In this document: piece after piece, positions 1 through 7,702 of the stretch
Numbering within the stretch: position 1 is the first letter of the stretch
Layout: every line of letters begins with the position of its first letter
NCBI RefSeq assembly: GCF_022538055.1
Contig: NZ_JAKZAM010000001.1
Coordinates: forward strand, 124,001-188,000
DNA: 64,000 nucleotides
DNA from: Cognataquiflexum nitidum
GTDB lineage: Bacteria > Bacteroidota > Bacteroidia > Cytophagales > Cyclobacteriaceae
Direction of reading: 5' to 3'
Translations under genes and position numbers: made by a program
The notes under the pieces: generated by a model
Told to the model about the DNA's origin: nothing
Database searches by the model: none
Seen by the model: only the letters and a program-made list of their open reading frames with translations

Positions 1-447
1 AACCAGACTTTTCACACTAGTCCTGAACAGATGCCGATCGTAGCCCAACAGGTGATGAATGAAGGTAAAGGCAAATTTAAATTTGTGCATAAGCTTAAAT
101 CAGGAGAAATGAGGGATGTGGACGTCTTTTGCAGTAAAATATCAATAGGCAATGAAGATTTGGTTCATGAGATCATTCAGGATGTGACAGAAAGAAATAA
201 ATATCATAAGGCTTTGGAACAGCAAAATGAGTCTTTGAAAGAGATAGCTTGGATACAGTCACATATTGTGAGGGCACCTTTGGCCAAAATCATGGGATTG
301 GTACAGATTTTACAAGAAGAAAAAGAGGAGGAGGATTTTTCCCCTGACTTTGTACTCGATGCAATCTTAGACGCTTCTAATGAATTGGATAGAGTAGTTA
401 GGGAAATAAGCGAAAAATCAAATAAAGCCAGACATCTTTTTAACTAA
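1..447 (+). CDS. PAS / histidine-box sensor protein, C-terminal part (5' end outside window)
   Basis: The frame is open from base 1 and ends at the TAA at 445-447, so the start lies upstream of the window. The visible 148 residues hold the end of a PAS domain (QDVTERNKYHKALEQQN is the usual PAS exit into a coiled helix) followed by one dimerisation/phosphoacceptor-like helix pair with the box WIQSHIVRAPLAKIMGL. The protein stops about 60 residues after this box, so there is no HATPase catalytic domain. The residue after the histidine is Ile where kinases normally have Glu or Asp. A receiver protein begins 12 bases downstream, so the two probably form a signalling pair. Function in phosphotransfer is inferred; such PAS proteins without an ATPase domain are common in Cytophagales. 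Confidence 0.75.
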   Translation, partial: NQTFHTSPEQMPIVAQQVMNEGKGKFKFVHKLKSGEMRDVDVFCSKISIGNEDLVHEIIQDVTERNKYHKALEQQNESLKEIAWIQSHIVRAPLAKIMGLVQILQEEKEEEDFSPDFVLDAILDASNELDRVVREISEKSNKARHLFN

Positions 448-459
448 TAAGAGAGAAAT

Positions 460-843
460 ATGGAAATCATAATAGTGGATGATGAAGCAGTATTTTTGAT
501 GATACATGAAAATATTTTAAAACGTCATGGGGTCATATTCCCAATAAGGTCATTTTTGTGGGGGACAGAGTTAATTTCATTTTTAAAAAACAATAATTCT
601 GAGGACAAAAAGTTTTTAATACTCTTAGATATCTATATGGATAATATGGATGCCTGGGAGATTTTGGCCTATCTGGATGCTAGGGATTTCAAATGTAAAT
701 TCAAAGTAGTCATTGTAACCTCTTCCGTTGAGATTGAGGAAAGGGAGAAAAGTAAGAAATTTCATTTTGTCGTGGACTTCATCAACAAGCCACTAAATAG
801 AGATTTGGTTGAACAAATCATGGAAAGGGCACATTTTGAATAG
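460..843 (+). CDS. Single-domain response regulator (CheY-like receiver)
   Basis: A 127-residue protein that is only a receiver domain. The acidic pair D7/D8 (IIIVDDEAVF), the phosphoacceptor D57 (ILLDIYMDNMD), the switch Thr/Ser at 87-88 (VVIVTSS) and the conserved Lys in FINKP (K110) are all present. There is no output domain, so it probably signals by protein contact or passes phosphate on. It starts 12 bases after the PAS/histidine-box protein, indicating an operon. The partner kinase that would phosphorylate it is not in the window, because the upstream protein lacks an ATPase domain. Confidence 0.88.
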   Translation: MEIIIVDDEAVFLMIHENILKRHGVIFPIRSFLWGTELISFLKNNNSEDKKFLILLDIYMDNMDAWEILAYLDARDFKCKFKVVIVTSSVEIEEREKSKKFHFVVDFINKPLNRDLVEQIMERAHFE

Positions 844-970
844 AAAATATCAAAATATCCAGGATAGAAATTGCCCGGAAAAACATTTGACCTTTGGTGA
901 GATATGGATTATTGCCGGGACTATGTGGTAAAATATTTACCGAGCAGGATAAGAAGGTTTTGCAAAGGTC

Positions 971-1312
971 TCAAAGGATGTTGAACTTCCTACCCGGGTA
1001 ATTTTTGGTATTGGCGCCAAGCATGAATACTAACTGCACTTTTCTATCATAGTCAATCGGATAACCTTTGGTTGGGATATTTGATTGAACAGTCCAATTT
1101 ACTTCCGATGGCTTATGGATAGGTAGTTTGAATAGAAGGGGGGAATTATCTGCTGACAGCTATCCGCATCCACCATGTACTAATATCCAACGTTTGGCTA
1201 CGCCCCTCCGTGCACTCCCGGGTTTAGGATAATTATGAACTTTCCAAGGCGTAACTTTAATTCCCCTATTGTGGTCGTGGCTATAGTTCGAAAATTCTGA
1301 AAAATACTGATA
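971..1312 (-). pseudogene. Decayed reading frame or intergenic repeat with one in-frame TAG
   Basis: On the minus strand one frame is open from 1312 to the TGA at 971-973 except for a single TAG at 1160-1162. The two parts read as protein-like sequence, for example TPWKVHNYPKPG before the stop and KPSEVNWTVQSNIPTKGYP after it, with about 50 and 62 codons. There is no ATG near the 5' end. It could be the tail of a dead gene, or a mobile intergenic repeat that happens to stay open; I do not recognise the family. The flanking 844-970 shows no feature. Confidence 0.28.
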
Positions 1313-1330
1313 TCAGCAAACCTGTAAAAT

Positions 1331-1376
1331 TAAAAGCCTTCCTTAGACCTATTTAAAGGTTGAAAGAAGGCTTTTA
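1331..1376 (-). terminator. Rho-independent terminator of ssrA
   Basis: Perfect 11-bp inverted repeat TAAAAGCCTTC (1331-1341) and GAAGGCTTTTA (1366-1376), with a smaller nested stem ACCT/AGGT. It lies directly downstream of the 3' end of the tmRNA on the minus strand. Confidence 0.8.
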
Positions 1377-1381
1377 GGTTG

Positions 1382-1787
1382 TGGAGCTGGCGGGATTCGA
1401 ACCCGCGTCCAGATAGGGAAACACCGTACCGTCTACATGCTTAGTCATCTGTTGGGTTTTCGTCAGTGTACTGCTGGATGACACACCTATTCACTGCTTA
1501 GATACTTGAGCTTCGCACCGGCTTAGCATCATCACCGGCACTAGTCCGATCATTTCGACACCCCAGAATCAACCCCGAAAGGACGGGGGGTTGCGGGATG
1601 TGGCCGGGGAATCCACCTTGGCGGACTCAACCCTTTAAGCGTTATCTTGTCCCCGAAGGGTTAGATTATGCAGCCATGGCGTAAGAAGTTTCGCCAGTTA
1701 TGTTCGTATGAATTATTCAAGGCCATACATACTCCGGCCTGCATGCGAGCCCAGTCCTTACACCTACTGTCAAAACCGGTCAGCCCC
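1382..1787 (-). ncRNA. ssrA: Transfer-messenger RNA (tmRNA)
   Basis: Ribosome-rescue RNA. The 5' end GGGGCUG (1787-1781) pairs with the 3' end CAGCUCC (1389-1383) to form the acceptor stem, and the T-arm reads GGGTTCGAATCCCGCC near the 3' end. The discriminator A is at 1382; the next bases on the minus strand are CAA, so CCA is not encoded and must be added after transcription. The tag reading frame lies at 1666-1695: resume codon GGC, tag GETSYAMAA, then TAA. The hydrophobic YAMAA end fits proteolytic tags of Cytophagales tmRNAs. Length of about 406 nt suits a one-piece tmRNA. It has its own promoter and terminator. Confidence 0.96.
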
Positions 1788-1806
1788 ATTTTTCTACAAG
1801 GGGAGA

Positions 1807-1814
1807 CAAATATA
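1807..1814 (-). promoter_or_regulatory. Bacteroidota -7 element of ssrA
   Basis: On the minus strand the sequence is TATATTTG, an exact match to the Bacteroidota -7 consensus TAnnTTTG, about 20 bases before the mature tmRNA 5' end. A TTG about 21 bases further upstream may serve as the -33 element. The rest of 1815-2118 shows no gene I can support. Confidence 0.6.
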
Positions 1815-2118
1815 AGCTTAAATAAGTTCCGATATCAATAATTGTGGGTTGGGAAAATCGCTGCATTGGAGTTCCTTTGGGCTAGGGAGAGGATTTGGTA
1901 AAACCAAAAATTTAGAACCAAATTTAATCCTCTGATTTTGATCATTTTATTCAATTTCATTATTGCCTCGATCACTTTGCTTACTTAAATCTGATCTTCA
2001 TTTTTCGCTTCTTTATTTTTAGGACAGTACCTGCTACTTTTAATTTAATCAATAAATAAGCTAAGTCAAATTGTTTCCCCAAGACCAAAGCCTGAGTCGG
2101 TGAGTAAATACTTTAAAG

Positions 2119-2331
2119 ATGGAAAAATATCTGATCAAGTTGGAAATTAAAGGGGTTGAATTTCAAATCAGAACTTCAGCGGACAACCCTAAAGAGGCGG
2201 AAGATAACGCCTTGGAAGTTATCCGAAATAAAACAACTTTCATTTCAGTACTTGCAGAAAAAGATATTCATTCAAAAGATTCATTTGGCAAAAAAATTGG
2301 TAAAATTATCAAAGGGGCTTTATCATTTTGA
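2119..2331 (+). CDS. Small hypothetical protein (70 aa)
   Basis: A 70-residue charged protein without signal peptide or membrane segment. The middle (SADNPKEAEDNALEVIRNK) resembles the helix of small proteins that carry a mixed alpha/beta fold, and the tail is Lys/Gly rich. I do not recognise a family. Frame choice: of the overlapping open frames here this one has the most protein-like composition (alternating hydrophobic beta strand at the start, amphipathic helix next). It stands alone between the ssrA promoter region and dnaX. Bases 2332-2727 after it hold no gene I can support, only a short palindromic motif. Confidence 0.5.
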   Translation: MEKYLIKLEIKGVEFQIRTSADNPKEAEDNALEVIRNKTTFISVLAEKDIHSKDSFGKKIGKIIKGALSF

Positions 2332-2531
2332 AATCGATTCCCTCGCAAAACAGTTTTCGTCTCATTCAATTCTGAATTAAGATAAATTGATAAAGTATAG
2401 TCACCAGCATGAATTTTTTTAAAGCTACATTTCTTAATTTGAGACTGCCTCAGGTCTTGTGGATGGGGAAGATATCTAAAAGGGAGATTTAATAGCCACA
2501 TTTCCCCCCACCTCCTAATAGCACCAAATCC

Positions 2532-2554
2532 GGTGGCCGAGCGAAGTCGAGGCC
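2532..2554. repeat. Short intergenic palindromic motif
   Basis: GGTGGCCGAGCGAAGTCGAGGCC: an imperfect palindrome around a GAGCGAAGTCGA core. Similar GAGCG(A/C)AGTCGA motifs occur dispersed between genes in many Bacteroidota genomes (general knowledge); only one copy is visible here. Confidence 0.35.
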
Positions 2555-2727
2555 GTTTTGTCTAAAAGAAATAGAGGCAAGAATGCGGGTGATCAGATTA
2601 GGGAATTATCGGACTCCGTTAATTTTTACAGTATTTTCTTGAATAATTTTTTCAGCAACAAAAAAATATTGCCCACAATGATCAATTTGCCAAGCGCTGA
2701 ATTCCAATTATTTTATATCTTGCGACG

Positions 2728-3873
2728 ATGGAAAATTTTGTAGTATCCGCCAGAAAATACAGGCCTTCCGATTTTAATAGTGTAGTAGGGCAGCAGCATA
2801 TTACTACTACGCTGAAGAATGCCATCAAAAACAACCATCTGGCCCAGGCTTTTTTATTTTGTGGACCTAGGGGTGTAGGTAAGACTACCTGCGCTAGGAT
2901 TTTAGCCAAAACCATTAATTGTCAGCATAGGACTTCCGACTTTGAAGCATGTAACCAATGTGATTCTTGTTTGGCTTTTAACAACAACGCTTCATTCAAT
3001 GTACACGAACTAGATGCGGCCTCCAACAACTCTGTAGATGATATCCGGAATCTAGTAGAGCAGGTAAGGTATGCCCCGCAACAAGGTCTTTATAAAGTAT
3101 ATATCATTGATGAAGTGCACATGCTCTCCAATGCTGCTTTCAATGCATTTTTAAAGACTTTAGAGGAGCCACCAAAGTATGCCATTTTTATATTGGCCAC
3201 AACCGAAAAGCACAAAGTCATCCCAACAATATTATCACGTTGTCAGATTTTTGATTTCAACAGAATTCTTATCAATGACATTGCTGAGCACCTCAAGCAT
3301 ATTGCTGAGCAGGAAAAAATCGAGGCTGAAGAAGAGGCTTTGCGACTAATTGCTACCAAAGCTGACGGTGCTTTAAGAGATGCACTTTCGATGTTTGACC
3401 TGATCGTGACATATTCTTCCGGTAATCGGCTGACCTATTTGGAGACCATCAGCAACCTCCATATTCTAGATTATGATTATTATTTCAAGGTTGTTGAGTC
3501 TTTATTGGCAGGAAGTATTTCCAATGTTTTGCTGATTTTTGATGAAATCTTGAAAAAGGGGTTTGATGGACATAATTTCATAGTTGGACTTTCCGAACAT
3601 TTGAGAGACTTGATGGTATGCAAAGACCCTGCAACGGTCGACCTGATCCAGGTGTCTGATTCTGCGCGGGACAGGTACATCACCCAATCCCAACAATCAA
3701 GTATTTCATTTCTTTTGTCAGCCTTGACCATCTGTAATCAATGTGACATTCAATATAAAACCAGTAAAAACCAACGCCTGCATGTTGAATTGGCTTTGAT
3801 GAAAATGGCAAAATTGCCTCAGGCTCTTACTTTGGCTGCTTTGGCACAGGAGGAGTCAAAAAAAAAAGCCTGA
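2728..3873 (+). CDS. dnaX: DNA polymerase III subunit gamma (short frame of dnaX)
   Basis: Clamp-loader ATPase of the replicative polymerase. The 381-residue frame holds the AAA+ core: Walker A GPRGVGKT (residues 46-53), a zinc knuckle of four Cys (65, 75, 78, 81), Walker B IIDEVH (126-131), sensor 1 with ATT at 157-159 and the SRC arginine finger (170-172), followed by the collar domain. It ends with ESKKKA and a TGA directly after an A10 run. The next frame continues for 196 codons with a tau-like C-terminus, so this stop gives a gamma form and a -1 shift gives a 576-residue tau. Start ATG at 2728 gives MENFVVSARKYRP, the normal DnaX N-terminus. Confidence 0.95.
   Translation: MENFVVSARKYRPSDFNSVVGQQHITTTLKNAIKNNHLAQAFLFCGPRGVGKTTCARILAKTINCQHRTSDFEACNQCDSCLAFNNNASFNVHELDAASNNSVDDIRNLVEQVRYAPQQGLYKVYIIDEVHMLSNAAFNAFLKTLEEPPKYAIFILATTEKHKVIPTILSRCQIFDFNRILINDIAEHLKHIAEQEKIEAEEEALRLIATKADGALRDALSMFDLIVTYSSGNRLTYLETISNLHILDYDYYFKVVESLLAGSISNVLLIFDEILKKGFDGHNFIVGLSEHLRDLMVCKDPATVDLIQVSDSARDRYITQSQQSSISFLLSALTICNQCDIQYKTSKNQRLHVELALMKMAKLPQALTLAALAQEESKKKA
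3848..3873 (+). promoter_or_regulatory. dnaX -1 slippage site (A10 run with upstream AGGAGG)
   Basis: Ten consecutive A (3858-3867) cover the zero-frame codons AAA AAA AAA, so the two decoding-site codons plus the base before them read A AAA AAA (3861-3867). Slipping back one base enters the frame that is open to 4457. The zero frame ends two codons later at TGA 3871-3873. AGGAGG at 3848-3853 lies where the stimulatory Shine-Dalgarno sits in E. coli dnaX. RNA polymerase slippage, as in Thermus dnaX, is an equally good mechanism for a run of ten A. Confidence 0.7.
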
Positions 3874-4457
3874 TTGATGCACCTCAAGAAATTTTAAAAA
3901 AACCGGTAACCCCTCTTTTTAAAGAAGCAAATGCTTTTGCTGCAAAAAAAACACCTGTCCAAAAGACACTTTCCATACCCACAAGTATCGGTTCTGCCAA
4001 GGTGGTTATTGAGCAAAACTCCTCACTAGCAGTCTTAGAAGCAGAAATTGCTGAACCAAGTCCACTAAAACCATCAGAGCAACTAGCCGAGATTTTTGAC
4101 CTTGCGAGATTGAAATTTGAAATCAACGAAATTATTGAAGATTATAAATTACATCACCGTAGTCTAGAAATGACTGTACTGAAGCAGCCGGTGATCTTGG
4201 ACAAGGAAACCATCACTTTTCAGCTCAACGGTGATATCCAAGAAGGAATTTTTCAAAAAATCAAACCTGATATTCTCCAGATCCTCAGAAGAAAACTCAA
4301 TAATTACAGCATCCACTTAGAAGCCATAATAAAAGAAGAGGAGAATGAGGGTAAAAGAAAACTTTATACAAGTACTGACAAACTTAATTACCTTCTTGAT
4401 AAATCTCCTGCATTGATGGATTTGAAAAGAAGGTTTGGCTTGGAGACTGATTTCTAA
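3867..4457 (+). CDS. dnaX: DnaX tau-specific C-terminal region (reached by -1 shift)
   Basis: Second part of dnaX in the -1 frame. The frame is open from the slippage run without a suitable start of its own near the junction. It begins with a Lys/Pro/Ala-rich linker (KKPVTPLFKEANAF) of about 65 residues and then a compact alpha/beta C-terminal domain ending KRRFGLETDF, as seen in tau subunits, where this region binds the polymerase alpha subunit and the helicase. Joined at K380, tau would be 576 residues, normal for Bacteroidota. The last four bases overlap the convergent DUF3078 gene. A sequencing error in the homopolymer would fuse the two frames and cannot be excluded. Confidence 0.85.
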   Translation, partial: SLIDAPQEILKKPVTPLFKEANAFAAKKTPVQKTLSIPTSIGSAKVVIEQNSSLAVLEAEIAEPSPLKPSEQLAEIFDLARLKFEINEIIEDYKLHHRSLEMTVLKQPVILDKETITFQLNGDIQEGIFQKIKPDILQILRRKLNNYSIHLEAIIKEEENEGKRKLYTSTDKLNYLLDKSPALMDLKRRFGLETDF

Positions 4458-5443
4458 AAATCCAAACCTATGCCAAAATTGAACATATTTTGAAGCTGAA
4501 TTGCTTGCTTAGGCGGACCTGATTCTTGTTGGATCAAAACTTTTTCATCATAAATCAAAATGGTCTCAATCCTAGTTGTAATAAATTTATTGACCCGCAT
4601 TGAAACCACCGAATTAAGGTTCACTACAAAGTTACCCAATCTTTCAAAATTGGTAAATAGATTCAAATCTGCTCTCCATCGGATATTTTCATACAATTGG
4701 ATATCAGTGGTAGAACCAAAAGAAAGACCCGCCTCAGGGCGAACAGTTTCACCGGGTACCACTCCAAAAGCACCTGCATTGCTCAAAGAATCATCCATTA
4801 CTATAGTAAACCTGCCAGTAAATGGCGAAGCAATAAGGGAAATTCGGTCTTTGTTTTTGAATTCCCTCCTGTAATTCAAACCCGTAGAAGATTGGATGTA
4901 AGCAGGGGCAAGAAAATCTGATAACTTGGACCTGGAATCTTGCTCAGCACCTGCGGGCCTAAAATATCGGTAACCTTCCAGCAGTTGAGTTCTTGCATCT
5001 AGTTGGGTTGACAAAAACCAAGATTCGGTTAATTCTCTTCCGTATTTACTCAGGAAAATAAAGTTATCGTTGGTCTTACGGGTAGGGTAGTTTCTCCCTG
5101 ATTGCCTGTTGAATCCGGCATTTATATTCAGCTTGGTGTCCCAGATAATCGCATCTTTTTTGTAATTGCCAAATAATGTCAAGGCAGTATTCCAAGCAAG
5201 GTTACTCGATCCCCCTGCATTCCAGTTAGAAAGACTGACTTGCTGTATGCTAAGGTTGAAATTCCCTCCTTTTTCCCAATAAACTGGTTTAACCTGCTGT
5301 TTGAAAATAATGGAATCACCCAACATGATTATCGTATCCCCATCTATTAACAAGGTATCGGCTAGCTGAAGCCTGTCTTGGGCTGTTAGGAAGCCAAAAG
5401 AGCAGATGAAAAACACAAAGAATATCGAAAATCTTTTTCTCAT
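4454..5443 (-). CDS. DUF3078 family outer-membrane-type protein
   Basis: A 329-residue exported protein with signal peptide (MRKRFSIFFVFFICSFGFLTAQ). After about 60 residues the sequence shows alternating hydrophobic/polar strands typical of an outer-membrane beta barrel (NLSIQQVSLSNWNAGGSSN, then several YGREL.../LNINAGF-like strands) and ends with an aromatic Phe (IGLDF). The SNWNAGGS segment is the hallmark of DUF3078, a Bacteroidota family of unknown function. It overlaps dnaX tail to tail by four bases and follows the transglycosylase gene by 24 bases on the same strand, so it may be the last gene of that envelope operon. Confidence 0.8.
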   Translation of the reverse strand: MRKRFSIFFVFFICSFGFLTAQDRLQLADTLLIDGDTIIMLGDSIIFKQQVKPVYWEKGGNFNLSIQQVSLSNWNAGGSSNLAWNTALTLFGNYKKDAIIWDTKLNINAGFNRQSGRNYPTRKTNDNFIFLSKYGRELTESWFLSTQLDARTQLLEGYRYFRPAGAEQDSRSKLSDFLAPAYIQSSTGLNYRREFKNKDRISLIASPFTGRFTIVMDDSLSNAGAFGVVPGETVRPEAGLSFGSTTDIQLYENIRWRADLNLFTNFERLGNFVVNLNSVVSMRVNKFITTRIETILIYDEKVLIQQESGPPKQAIQLQNMFNFGIGLDF

Positions 5444-5467
5444 AGGTCAATTCACCTTGAATTAGGC

Positions 5468-7060
5468 TTAGGGCTTGTTGATGATGAGTTTTTGTCCAAC
5501 TTTAATATTGTTATCATGAAGTTTATTCAACTTCATGATTTCCTCTACACTGACCCCATACTTTTGGCCGATCCTGAAAAGGTTTTCACCTGCGGCTACT
5601 GTATGCGTGATCCTCTGACTGGAATTGGATGGGGCCACAGGATTATTGTTTTCCACTTTAATTGGTTGGGTTGTAATTGGATTGGGAGAAACGGTATTAT
5701 TTACTTGATTAGCAATGATTTTCCTGTATTCGGTAGCAGGGACCATGGGAATGGCTTCACCTCTTGGTCTGAAATCTCGGAGATTTAGAATCATGCCTGC
5801 TTTCAGTTCACGTTCGTCATTGATTCTGTTTTTGGACTTCAAAGCAGAAAGTTTGATTCCATACATCTGCGAAATAGACCAAAGCGTTTCGCCTGGAAGT
5901 ACAGTATGGGTATCAGCCTCTGCTTTGGTCTTTTTGGGTTTTGTATAATAGTACTTTCCTGCTTCTATTTTATCGGTTTTGTCCAAGTCATTGATACGCC
6001 GAAGTTTTGCTTCTTTGACCCCGACTGTTTCGCTAAAATTGTTTAAGGTAGTTGTAGATGCCGCTTTTACTCCATCGATATTGTTAACCTTGATCTTATT
6101 GGGTTGGGTAGCTTGTTGGGGGTTTCCAGAGATTTTGGGATATTCTGACTTCTTTTCGGGGGCTGTAATTACAGCTGAAGTGGAGCTATCGATCGATGGT
6201 GCTTGGGCGACAGCCTGCCGCGGTCTCGGAGTATTTTCCCTAAGGTAAATAACAGAATATGGTCTATCATCAGGGATGTTTCCTTTAGCGGTCCACTTGT
6301 TATATTCTTTGAGATGAGCTTCAGTGACTCCAAGCCTTGGGGCCAAGGCTTTTAAGGAAGTCGGTCCCTGAACCTGTACTTCTTCCAAAATACTGTTATT
6401 GCTCGCAAGCATGACAGTTGGTGCCTCAAATGCAATTTTGTGAGCCAGAAATTTCTTGAAGTACCAATGAAAATTTCTGTCCACTTCCACAATTTTTTTT
6501 CCATTATAGCTAGTGCCAAAATAAGATCTAGCACCACCAAGTCCCATCTGATATGCTACCAAGGCACACATCCAATTATCAAAAGGGCCATTATTTTTCT
6601 TCAGGTATCTTGCAGCACCCTGACTGGAAGCGACAATGTTTTTTCTTTCATCGATCTGTCCATCTACCCGCAAAGCGACTTCCTCGGCAGTTCCTTGCTT
6701 GAATTGCCAAAAACCTACTGCATTTGAAGTAGATACAGCGTCAGCTATAAGGCTGCTTTCTTGTATGACCAAGTATTTGAAATCCGTGGGTACGCCGGCA
6801 TTTCTCAGTTCTCGCTCCACTATTGGGAGATACAGGTTAACCCGTTCAGCTTTTACCTTGAAATACGTAGGATTACGATAGAGCGCATCTACATCACTTT
6901 GGATTTCTCGCCTTGCTTGCTCATTGATCTTTATGGTAAGGTCAGCAAATCTGAGTTCCGAAGGAACCTGAGGTACTTGGGCAAAAGCCAAGGAAACGGA
7001 AAAAAATATCAGAATACATGAAAAAGCAGATCTGAATAGGGGACTGTTTTTGTGTTTCAT
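5468..7060 (-). CDS. mltD: Membrane-bound lytic murein transglycosylase D-like, SLT plus LysM
   Basis: Peptidoglycan-cleaving enzyme of the periplasm (GH23). Signal peptide at 1-27; SLT domain roughly 90-220 with the catalytic Glu in KYLVIQESSL and the downstream NAVGFWQFKQGTA motif; a degenerate LysM-like stretch near 235-285; and two clear LysM domains, THTVLPGETLWSISQMYG near 385-430 and THTVAAGENLFRIGQKYG at the C-terminus. The linkers are Pro/Thr/Asn rich. LysM anchors the enzyme to glycan strands. Its start overlaps the stop of the upstream O-methyltransferase by four bases (ATGA), so the two are translationally coupled. The symbol is given by architecture; MltD is the closest named family. 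Confidence 0.88.
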   Translation of the reverse strand: MKHKNSPLFRSAFSCILIFFSVSLAFAQVPQVPSELRFADLTIKINEQARREIQSDVDALYRNPTYFKVKAERVNLYLPIVERELRNAGVPTDFKYLVIQESSLIADAVSTSNAVGFWQFKQGTAEEVALRVDGQIDERKNIVASSQGAARYLKKNNGPFDNWMCALVAYQMGLGGARSYFGTSYNGKKIVEVDRNFHWYFKKFLAHKIAFEAPTVMLASNNSILEEVQVQGPTSLKALAPRLGVTEAHLKEYNKWTAKGNIPDDRPYSVIYLRENTPRPRQAVAQAPSIDSSTSAVITAPEKKSEYPKISGNPQQATQPNKIKVNNIDGVKAASTTTLNNFSETVGVKEAKLRRINDLDKTDKIEAGKYYYTKPKKTKAEADTHTVLPGETLWSISQMYGIKLSALKSKNRINDERELKAGMILNLRDFRPRGEAIPMVPATEYRKIIANQVNNTVSPNPITTQPIKVENNNPVAPSNSSQRITHTVAAGENLFRIGQKYGVSVEEIMKLNKLHDNNIKVGQKLIINKP

Positions 7061-7701
7061 AGTTTTCTAGCCAGCATCAATCCATCCCTTATGGGAAGTA
7101 ATACATTTTCTACACGGGGGTCGTTTTGCACCATCCGGTTGTAATCCAAAATCGCCTGAGTGTCTTTGTCTATTTTTTGACCCTTTTCAAAAAGGATTTT
7201 TCCCGACCAAAGGACATTGTCTGCGATAATAATTCCTCCTGGATTAACCTTCTCAACGACAAGCTCATAATATTTGATATAATTGGACTTATCTGCATCG
7301 ATAAATACCATATCAAAATTTTCATTAAGGTCTGGGATGATATCCAAGGCGTTTCCAAGCCTGTAGTCGATTTTAGAGGATAGCCCTGACTTTTCAAAAA
7401 ATCCCCTAACCATTCTCTCCAATTCATCATTGATATCCACTGTGATCAATTTACCGTTTTTACCCAAACCTCTTGCTAGGCAAATACCTGAATAGCCGGT
7501 GTAGGTACCGATCTCAAGGATGATTTTTGGATTCAACATTTTGACCAAAAGCTCCAGTGTTTTGCCCTGTAAATGTCCTGAAAGCATCCTTGGCATAAGG
7601 ACCTTGGCGAATGTTTCACGCTTGACATATTGTAGGAGCTCATCCTCTATACTGCTGTGCTCTTCGCAATAGACCAATAATTCAGGTGCAATGAACTCCA
7701 T
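7057..7701 (-). CDS. Class I SAM-dependent O-methyltransferase (caffeoyl-CoA-OMT-like)
   Basis: A 214-residue protein with the methyltransferase fold: SAM-binding loop ILEIGTYTGYSGICLARGL, acidic end of strand 2 (ITVDIND), metal site VFIDADKSNY with Asp and the following NVLWSGK segment, all typical of the YrrM/caffeoyl-CoA O-methyltransferase family that needs Mg2+. In bacteria some members methylate tRNA 5-hydroxyuridine (TrmR), others small catechols; the sequence alone does not decide. It overlaps mltD by four bases and starts one base after the M16 peptidase stop region, so these three genes are probably co-transcribed. Confidence 0.85.
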   Translation of the reverse strand: MEFIAPELLVYCEEHSSIEDELLQYVKRETFAKVLMPRMLSGHLQGKTLELLVKMLNPKIILEIGTYTGYSGICLARGLGKNGKLITVDINDELERMVRGFFEKSGLSSKIDYRLGNALDIIPDLNENFDMVFIDADKSNYIKYYELVVEKVNPGGIIIADNVLWSGKILFEKGQKIDKDTQAILDYNRMVQNDPRVENVLLPIRDGLMLARKL

Positions 7702-7702
7702 A

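Noticed and set aside
1990-2106. Minus-strand open stretch of about 40 codons (SPTQALVLGKQF-like)
   Set aside because: Too short, no start, closed by stops on both sides; could be chance.
2268-2501. Open minus-strand frame of 77 codons after the small hypothetical gene
   Set aside because: Runs antisense over the end of the plus-strand gene and its composition (Pro/Leu-rich ends) is not family-like; no upstream signal.
2558-2743. Plus-strand frame of 61 codons before dnaX
   Set aside because: Non-ATG start, overlaps the dnaX start in another frame and lacks protein-like composition.
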